Shown here: positions 56,586 to 64,000 of the stretch, one piece after another
Position numbering within the stretch: the stretch's first letter is position 1
How the letters are laid out: each line of letters begins with the position of its first letter
Origin: Brasenia schreberi
Lineage: Eukaryota > Streptophyta > Magnoliopsida > Nymphaeales > Cabombaceae
Assembly (NCBI GenBank): GCA_036023115.1
Contig: JAYKKT010000079.1
Coordinates: 17,075,501-17,139,500, forward strand
Length of the DNA: 64,000 bases
Direction of reading: 5' to 3'
Made by a program: the position numbers and the translations under genes
The notes under the pieces: generated by a model
Seen by the model: the letters and a program-made list of their open reading frames with translations, nothing else
What the model was told of the DNA's origin: nothing
Database searches by the model: none

Positions 56586-57398
56586 ATCTGAGTGTAGGGC
56601 TTATAATTTTACTTACTTTGTATGACGCAGTTTCGGGAAGCGTGACCGTGAAATACGGCGTGACTTCACCTACACGCCCTTCATCTCCGCACGTCTTGAC
56701 GTGTCGCTTTCGTCACCGTTGGATTTCAAGTCCCTTGCGAGCATCTGACACCACTTATCCTGTCTATCCTTAACTAAAAAAGGCCAACGCCTTCGTTGGG
56801 TTCGGATCACGTTCTGCATGTGGCTTCCTTTCAGTCACATTATGGAGAACCCAGTTGCAACATCCGCCGTTCATCTTGCCTTGTGGGGTTGACACTCACC
56901 GTAGATTAAACTACCGACTGTAAAGGAACGTCATTCTGGTGATACGATGAATCACACTCACCGAGTCTGCTCCCAAATGACCACCGTCCAGTTTCGTTTT
57001 TCTAGAGGCTTAATTTGGGTGTCTTATGTAGGGAGGAGTGAAAAAATTGGGTCTGCGGGTTGGGTTGGGTTGGGTTGGGCTACTTGTGGTTTAGTTAGAA
57101 AAAAAGGCTAACACTGATGGGGCCTATTTCTTTTTCCAGTAATATCGCACACCCTAATGTGACCTGATTGTGTTCACATTGAACTTACGTGATCCAACTG
57201 TAACTGAAAAAGGATTTATACAAAATTCTTAGAAACTACTTAGTAAAGGAATTAAGAAAGACCACTCCAACGAAAACTTCAAAAATACAAGAAATGCAAG
57301 AAAAACAGATTTAAATAGGAAAAGAACAAATACATTAAATAACTGTGGCAGAAGAATACACATATAAATATGTGTCTCTCTCTCTCTCTCTATGTATA

Positions 57399-57433
<35 letters not shown>

Positions 57434-57624
57434 CACAAAATGCTAGGATAATTCGGGAGTATGCACTCTATGAGGACCACCTTTCGATGAACGCTAGGAC
57501 CGCTAGGATCTAAAAGTGTATATATATATATATATATTTATCAAACACGATCACATGGTTAAGTTTTGAGTGTAAATTTGAGGAATGAAAGAGTGGATGG
57601 TTTCAATTATAGCTTATAATTGAT

Positions 57625-57658
<34 letters not shown>

Positions 57659-58250
57659 CTGAAAATAAAGCTTTAGAGTGTGTTTGATTTGTGGTGTCAG
57701 GCTTTTGGTACTTTTGAATTGCAAGCTTAGACTCATATGAGCTTATAACCATTATCGTGAGAAATCATGATTCTCTGCTTGATTTGCAAGGAGTACTAAT
57801 GTTTGCATTTAAATGGGATAGCAAGATAAGAGAGGAGTGCTTGGGTTTTCATGTGAAGCCTTTGGGTTTAGTTCAACCCACAACTTCCTTCGACTCAAAT
57901 TGAATATTATATGGAACCATAGCTTCACCCTAATCATAGATTCTTCGTTTGATGCACAATTGAACTTGAAATCATGAGCACAAAAAACCAAGCACTAAAG
58001 GAAACTGGATCCAACCATCTCTGCATCAATGAGATCTTCACCAAATCAGAACCTCAATCTTAGTTTCTAAAGGGTTGGAGCAAAATTAGAGTGGCCGAGC
58101 AACATTGGCTTTTGAAAACGAAACCAAACCAGCCTCCACAGTATTTAGTAAAGAAAAGGAAAAAAAACTGTAGAGTTCATGTATCTCAAGTGACTCGTCG
58201 TAGTTGGGCGAATTCTATCATACGCTTCGTGGATGGCATCCCTCTTTCTC
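56586..58250. other. Intergenic region with microsatellites
   Basis: Contents: a CpG-richer block near 56575-57000 with no convincing frame, a GGGTT array near 57057-57079, CT and AT/GT runs at 57375-57434, AT runs at 57518-57537, and CT/AT runs at 57625-57657. No gene seen. Confidence 0.45.
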
Positions 58251-58255
58251 AGTCT

Positions 58256-58278
58256 GTCTCTCTCTCACACACACAGCT

Positions 58279-58313
<35 letters not shown>

Positions 58314-58325
58314 GTACACACACAG
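58256..58325 (+). repeat. CT/CA microsatellite cluster
   Basis: Short CT and CA runs at 58257-58275 are followed by a CT run of about 28 bases and another CA run near 58320. Confidence 0.9.
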
Positions 58326-59034
58326 AGCTGAGGGGAGGTTAACTGATCAAGTGGGGAACCCTTTCCACTTTGCAAATAAAGGAGGACAAATAGAAAGTGT
58401 GGAACTAATGGAATCAAGTGTTCATCGTTTTGAGATTCTTTAAAATTGAAGTATGAATACATTAAATGAAAGAACATTGCAGCATGAGCTTACATGCATC
58501 TTTACGGTAGCTTTCTTTGATTGACCCTGCGAAACAATAACGATAACAGTGTACTGAATGAATTAGAGCAGCACACCACCCAAAGAAAGAGGGGAAACAC
58601 ATGAAAAACCGACAACCCTAATTGAATCTCTTAAATTTTCATAAACTAAAACATTCTCTTTTGGGGATTGCAAAAGTGTAAGACATCAACATGAATAAGA
58701 CAATATAACCATCAACACAACCATGAAAGTATCATATATATATATATATATGTATGTATGTATATAATACACGTCAACAAGTTGATAGCAAAATGTAAAT
58801 CTGAAGTAGTCAAAATGATGCATCACTTGCACACAGTTGCATGTTCGAACATGTCGTCACCATATACCTCTTATTCTTTGCCTTTTATAAGGACAACTCT
58901 TTCTTTTTTCCAGACTCTCTCTCTCTCTCTAGCGCAAATACCTACTGCATGTGTTGGATGAAGAGATGCAGTAATGGATATAGAGTACAATAACTATCAA
59001 TGTTTCGAGTACGTGGTTGGTTGCTCTTAGGAAG

Positions 59035-59410
59035 ACTCTGGTTCAAGCTTCCGCAAAACCTAAATCGTGTCGGACCGAAGCAGGAACCGCCTTTTCTATA
59101 ATTTTTGGATGTAGAGTGCAATAACTATCAATGTGGTTGGTTGCTCTTAGGAAGACTTTGGTTTTGGTTTCAGCTTCAGTGAAATCTAAACCGTGTTGGA
59201 ACCGATGGTTTGAAATCACCTGTTCTATAATTTTTCAACATTTTTTCAAAATACAAAACTTTTTAATGTTTTTCGTTTTCAAACAGTTTAGAACCTAAAC
59301 CTAAACCGAAACTGTCACCGGCAACTCCAAATCGGTACCGGAATCAGCCCGATTCCGGTTAGGTTCCGATTTCTAATTTCGGACAAACCCAAACCGGTCA
59401 TGTCTACCGT
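59035..59410. repeat. GGTTCC-rich dispersed repeat, copy 3, with internal duplication
   Basis: A segment of about 90 bases is repeated: GTGGTTGGTTGCTCTTAGGA near 59013 and near 59132, and TAGAGTGCAATAACTATCAATG near 58982 and near 59112. Then follow the family phrases TTCTATAATTTTTC, AACCTAAACC, GGTACCGGAATC and GACCGG-type ends with CATGTCTACCG. Confidence 0.55.
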
Positions 59411-59439
59411 ATTCCTCCTCTCAGACTCCCTTTTTTCTT

Positions 59440-59575
59440 CTTTAATAATGTGGATGTGAAAGCCCAATAAATACACACACAAATATTGACATCTCGAGAA
59501 TCGAACTCACCGCCTGTAACGTACATGGGAGTCAGAGAACCCTACTAGATGAACCAAGGCTCTGCGTGCTCCTCT
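59440..59575 (-). mobile_element. tRNA-derived SINE
   Basis: On the minus strand an A-box-like TTGGTTCATCTAGTAGGG (59549-59565) is followed by a B-box-like GAGTTCGATTCTC (59497-59509). The spacing fits a tRNA-like promoter. The tail is diverged. Confidence 0.65.
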
Positions 59576-60107
59576 TACAGAGCTATTGATTCAAAAACCT
59601 TTCTCTCACGATGAGTGGCAGCTTATTCGCCGGCTTTGAGTAACGATGAACGCCCCAACTGCTCCTCTCACTGGACTGATCGACGGGTAGGAGAAGAAGT
59701 ATCTCTGCTTATTTCTGGAAAAGCTTATACAAGCCAATGGAAATGCACATGTTGCAATTAAATGTGCCATGTGGAAGAGAAGATCTAACTGTTAAGACAG
59801 ACGTGAATTAATTCGAATTATTGACTTTAACCATTAAGGAAACATTTCTTATTGTGGTGTCGGCAGGATGGAGTGCTTCACTTTCAACATGAGTTAAAAC
59901 CGTGGCTCAATAATGGAGGTGGGGACATCCTTTCAGGGTTGGTTCATCAAGGCGAGTTAGACCATGCATATATCATACCAGTTGCAATTTATATAAGTAT
60001 TTTTTACTTACCTAAAAGTTGATAATTTTAGCAACCTGGAAAAATACGATCAGCATAAAAATGAAAACTTTTGATTACTAGAACCAGTCTAGTGAAAACA
60101 TATGATC

Positions 60108-60330
60108 CGTGTTTAAATCATCTTTAAATCCAGACATCTCCACTATTCGATTGATGTGATTAATGGTGGAGATTTGAATTTGAAAAGTGAAATATACAAT
60201 TATGAAGTATGAAAAGTATAATGTTATATTTCATATTTTAAATTTAAAGCTCCGTCATTGATCACACTAATCGAAAAGTAGAAATATTTGAGTAGATTTA
60301 AGGATGAATGGATTTGAGTATGAACCCCTT
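60108..60330. repeat. AT-rich fold-back (MITE-like), copy 3
   Basis: Inverted parts: AAATCCAGACATCTCCACTATTCGATTG at the left and AATCGAAAAGTAGAAATATTTGAG at the right, with an inner pair GGAGATTTGAATTTG and TTTAAATTTAAAGCTCC. A partial second right arm follows to about 60400. It belongs with the copies at 54641 and 54902. Confidence 0.55.
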
Positions 60331-60876
60331 AAATCCAAAGCTCTATCATTGATAATACCAATCGAATGATAAACATATTTGAGTAGATTTAAGTATAAAT
60401 AGATTTGAGCACGAACCTCTCCCTATATATATATAACAAGGGAGTCATGCACAATGTGCACCGTGCACACTTTAACTGATTATCTGCTATTTGCCACTTC
60501 AATCGCCCTTCACTGCCCACAGCCACTTGTGTATGAACAAAGTTAGAGAAAGTGGGTGGGAGGTAAGCGGCTGGTGTCATAAACGGGTGTATGGAGGCGG
60601 AGGAAGGTGGCTGATTGCTGTGGAGGGATCCCGATCCTCCACACACACACACAATATCTGTGTGTGTGGTGTATGATGTGGATCGTATGGTCCATGGTTT
60701 AGCAATGGGAACAAGACAAAACAATGAGCACTGACACTATTCGTGCTTTATTCATCCCCTTGTGAGAAAGAAGTATAAACTAGTCACATGGTGTGTTATG
60801 CTTTAAGATCTTTTCTTTCTTTTGAAGGAGAAATGACCAACAAGGCTGTTTTTAGGTTGAATGAGTGATCCACCGC

Positions 60877-61556
60877 AACAACTAAGCCTTTTCCCACACT
60901 AGACAGGATCGGCTACATGGATTCTTTGTTTCCACATAGTCCTATCATGTGTCGTACTACAGTTAACTCATAAGCTATATCATTCTTTATTGTTTCTTTC
61001 CAACACTTTTGTGGTCGTCCTCTATCTCTTTTAATACTTTCAAAATCAGTTTTTTCATACCTTCTTACAAGCGCTTCTTTTGATCTCTTTAAATATATAG
61101 CTAAACCATCTTAAATGATATTATCTCATTTTATCCTCTATTGGTGTCACTCCCAATTTATTTCTAATAACCTTATTATGTATACGGTCTTTCCTTGTAT
61201 GACAATTCATCCATGTCAACATCTTTACTTCTGTCATAAACATCTTTTGTACATGTTGATGATTAACTACCCAACACTTAGAACCATAAAACATGGCAGG
61301 TCTAATTGTTGTTTTATAATATTTACCTTTTAACTTTAATGGTATCTTCTTGTCACATAGAATACCTCATAACCCTCTCCACTTTAATAAACCTGGATTA
61401 ATTGTGTGTAACATCTCCATCAATTCTTCCATCACTCTTAAAAATTGATTCTAAGTATTTAATACTTTCCTTTTGAAGGATGCAATATGTGCCAATTTTA
61501 ATGTCTATGTTCTCTTAAGTAACCAAACGATCAAACATATATTTCATATATTCTTG
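60877..61556 (-). mobile_element. 5'-truncated RTE LINE
   Basis: The tail (CAACAACTAAGCC on the plus strand) is at the left, then C-terminal coding in reverse (RWFGHI region, the MKMLRW segment, YYKTTIRPAMFYGSKCW) up to the TATATGGAATG phrase near 61550. Several indels. No convincing target duplication was found. Confidence 0.85.
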
Positions 61557-61607
61557 AATCATTCAATAATACTAAAAAATGGATCATCATCATGATCCTG
61601 CATCGAG

Positions 61608-61740
61608 ATAGATTTTTCTTTTGATTAAAGAGGAGGTTGGACAAGCATCACACACACGTGTGTGTGCATGCCCTGGGAATTGAACTCACCGCCTTCATCA
61701 TGGGACTTAGAGAGCTGCCAGATGAGCTAACACTCTACAT
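61608..61740 (-). mobile_element. tRNA-derived SINE, best-preserved copy
   Basis: The minus strand has a good A box, TTAGCTCATCTGG (61716-61730), and a B box, GAGTTCAATTCCC (61674-61686). Then come a CA/TG stretch and a tail with CCTCCTCTTTAATC and A-rich sequence. A possible imperfect target duplication, TGCATC-A, is seen at about 61600 and 61741. Confidence 0.7.
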
Positions 61741-62446
61741 TGCATCAAAATCTACTTGAGCTTATTTTGCATCTTTTCCATACTTAGATCTCTGTTCTTT
61801 GTTGGACTCTTCGTGGTATTGCTTGGATCTGGGTTAAGATTGGGATCCAAGTCCTTTGGTATCTAAGGATGGTTTTAAAATCTGGTTACCTCTCCAACCA
61901 CTTGAAAGATCAAGAACTCATAATGGAGGTAATGCTGGTTTTGGGTCTGCATGAATCAGTTCATATTAAACAAACTGAACCGAAGAGTTCAATATGCATC
62001 ACGGCGAATCGGGACAATCCTGCTTCCAGTTGGAAATGTCCGATTCACACAACTGATGCCATCTCATATTTACATCAAACCCGAGCCAACCTCAAGCTCC
62101 TGAAGTTAATTTACAAGATAAATGAATTGAGCTGAGCAACTCTGATACAAAGACCAACCATAGGCTTAGCTCAATATCGTTCTCTAGATAAAAAGTATAT
62201 TTTCTAAAATAGATTGTATTGCAAATCCTATTTTCAATAAATAATGAACTTAAATGAGTAGATCAGCTGAAGCAAACACCTATTCTTCATACTTGGTTCT
62301 CAAGACTACTGAAGAAGCAATTGGACAACCAATTTACATGCCAAACTAGCAGAGTTAGAGGCTCGAGTTGCCTACTCATTCTTAGACCGTTTGTTCCACT
62401 CCCCAGAAGGAGACTAACCTTCCTTAGATAAGAGAAACTCACCTGA

Positions 62447-62554
62447 AAATGCTGCGACAGCTCCGGCATGAGGCCGGAGTTCCAGCCGTCCTCAATCATC
62501 ACTTCGTAAGTATGAACAGTGTCCTCAGAAGGACCTTGCTTCGACCTTCTTGTC
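62447..62554 (-). other. Exon-like open segment, [12 protein letters not shown]
   Basis: On the minus strand an acceptor-like AGTAG precedes an open frame, GDKK/ETRRSKQGPSEDTVHTYEV-MIEDGWNSGLMPELSQHFQ, that ends at CAG followed by GTGAGT. It is GC-richer than its surroundings. No neighbouring exon was found, and I do not recognise the protein. It may be one exon of a gene leaving the window, or a captured fragment. Confidence 0.35.
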
Positions 62555-62791
62555 TCCTACTCAAAAGGGTGTTGCTATTATCATCTTAAGAGCGGCATAA
62601 AGATTCTTCCCATTTAGTTTTTGCTGGGTAAAAGGATCGATTTTTTTCTTTTATCTGTCGCTATAAATCTCTTAACACAAGCTTATTCGTTTATGCGAGT
62701 TATTTCAATTTTTAGTTGTGGTAATTTAAGAGTAATGGTGCAATTTAACCAAAAAGCATTATACGAGCTCGATAAACCCAGCATATGTTGG

Positions 62792-62938
62792 CAGTGGCGG
62801 ATCTAGAAACTCTTTTGGGGTGGGGAGAATAACCCATTGAATAATTTCAGGTGTGGCGAATTATGTATTATGTATTAAATAGACTTTAAGTTGATTTTCG
62901 AAATTTCGGAACCTCGGCTCAATGTATATCCGCCACTG
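62792..62938. mobile_element. hAT-like MITE
   Basis: The 147-bp element begins CAGTGGCGGATC and ends TATCCGCCACTG, 11-12 bp inverted ends of a type common in plants. The flanking octamers TATGTTGG and TATGGGAG agree at five of eight positions, a weak trace of an 8-bp duplication. Confidence 0.65.
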
Positions 62939-62959
62939 TATGGGAGAAAAAATGCATAG

Positions 62960-63590
62960 TTAGTTGTTCCTACTTTGGCTACAACATTTGAACACGAGCA
63001 TGCTTTTCTTTATAAGGCATAATAAATCCTTAACTTTTCCACCAATATGATCTTTTAAGATTTTGATGTGAAGAATAGGTATTTCAATGCATTAGTGTTC
63101 CAAATCTGGGTCATTCAATCAAATAGATAAGATGGTTAAGATTCAAAACTCAAAATACTAAAAGTATAAATATAATTTTTGCTTTTTTCAATTTTAAATA
63201 AGGTACTTTTTGAATTTCAAAAAGTAACTTTTACTTTTTACTTTGAATTTTAACCAATATGATCTCTTTGATCTAATGATATATATTTGGTAAACTAATG
63301 CATTTATGATACATGGTGCACTAAATCCAAGTTGCTTATCTTACAAATATAGCAATCCTCTCAAACTGCAAAATCATGGTAGGGTGCAACAAATGAACTG
63401 AGTTGTGACACTAAGACTACATTGTGGCTTCTAAATAAGACTTCGTTGTGATTTAAATAACAGCCATTCTTGCTTGTTCAGAATTTCAATAAGGACCCTT
63501 TAAGCAGACGTAGAACGGGCATCGATGGAGTAGCGACAGCTAGTTAACGCCGGTAAAGCCTTCGTTCAGGTTGGTTGGAGAAGTTTGAAG
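62960..63590. other. Intergenic, no gene recognised
   Basis: AT-rich sequence. Around 63165-63240 there are complementary runs (AAAAAGTAACTT, AAGTAAAAAG-type words) that could pair locally. Confidence 0.35.
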
Positions 63591-63594
63591 GTCA

Positions 63595-63840
63595 AGGAAC
63601 TGGCTGGAACTGGAACCGGTCAAATTGGTTTGGTTCCGGTTCCACCTTCCATGGATGGAACCAGTACTAGTGATTCCAAAACCGTCTGTTTCATTTTTTA
63701 GTTTCATTTTTTTAAATTTCAAAATTTTTAATAATTTTTTCTTGTTCTAGGCAGTTCGGGTCTCTAACCGGAACCAGAACTGATCCGGTCCTGGTTCGGT
63801 TCTTGTTCCTGCTCTAGGAAAACCAGGACCATCCATGTTT
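63595..63840. repeat. GGTTCC-rich dispersed repeat, copy 4
   Basis: Left part: GGAACTGGAACCGG, GGTTCCGGTTCC. AT-rich centre: TTTTTTAAATTTCAAAATTT. Right part: AACCGGAACCAGAAC, GGTCCTGGTTCGGTTC and GACCATCCATG. Long complementary stretches make this the clearest fold-back of the family. Confidence 0.6.
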
Positions 63841-64000
63841 AACTCGCATACGGCAGTTTAAAACAATGGGATGTTTTGAGTCCACACTATGAATTAAGAT
63901 GTACTGGTAGGTTCTATTTCACGACACTGTGTTAGTGCCGCATCGACATTGTTGTGAAGTCTTCCTTTGGCCCTTCTACTCTCTGCTGCGTGATTGAGGA

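Noticed and set aside
60389..60724. Minus-strand frame of 111 codons
   Set aside because: It includes a CA/TG microsatellite and AT repeats, with no motif; it looks like chance.
1..64000. tRNA and rRNA genes
   Set aside because: The only tRNA-like promoter boxes belong to SINE-like copies without a cloverleaf I could support; no rRNA words were seen.

Overview
This is nuclear DNA from a flowering plant. Three spliced genes of plant families are present, with long TE-filled introns. Around them lie Copia and Gypsy LTR retrotransposons using initiator-methionine tRNA primer sites, many plant RTE-type LINE copies ending in TTG-repeat tails, tRNA-derived SINEs, MITE-like fold-backs and many CT/GA microsatellites. 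Nothing bacterial, organellar or CRISPR-like was seen. The species cannot be named from the sequence alone.

Left part (1-12970) is a stack of nested insertions. A Copia relic (1-462, resuming at 12303, 3' LTR to 12970) was hit in its RNase H region by a second LTR element (463-12297). That element has TG/CA ends and an exact 5-bp target duplication, AGGTC. Its interior carries no retroviral genes that I can see. It holds joined fragments of cellular genes instead: an organellar-type ribosomal protein bS6, the chromodomain of a chromomethylase (CMT), and the C-terminus of cytosolic ribosomal protein uL13 (RPL13A). It was itself later disrupted by a Copia element (2205-7868, duplication AAGAA) and a full-length RTE LINE (7954-11232, 18-bp duplication).

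Middle part: an EXO84B-type exocyst gene runs on the minus strand from its start codon at 27933 to at least 13267, six exons seen. Its introns hold at least eight RTE copies, including a LINE inside a LINE, a 43-bp insertion with a 20-bp duplication, and a 286-bp tandem duplication. Divergent from it at 30280 is an intact six-exon gene for a two-RRM, glycine-rich hnRNP of 353 residues.

Right part: another LINE (36041-37604), a tRNA-derived SINE, and a complete but dead Gypsy element (38979-46738, minus strand, LTRs of about 1.86 kb, duplication CGCTC). Then follow an old interrupted LINE and a four-exon pectate-lyase gene on the minus strand (52851-51082). Its reading frame is open, but about 43 residues of the calcium-binding core are missing in frame. 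From 53 kb to the end I see only dispersed repeats (GGTTCC-rich fold-backs, AT-rich fold-backs, SINEs, LINE pieces, one hAT-like MITE) and one exon-like stretch near 62.5 kb.

The most unusual object is the gene-fragment-carrying LTR retrotransposon at 463-12297. Next are the core-deleted pectate lyase and the range of RTE insertion products whose target duplications can be read directly.
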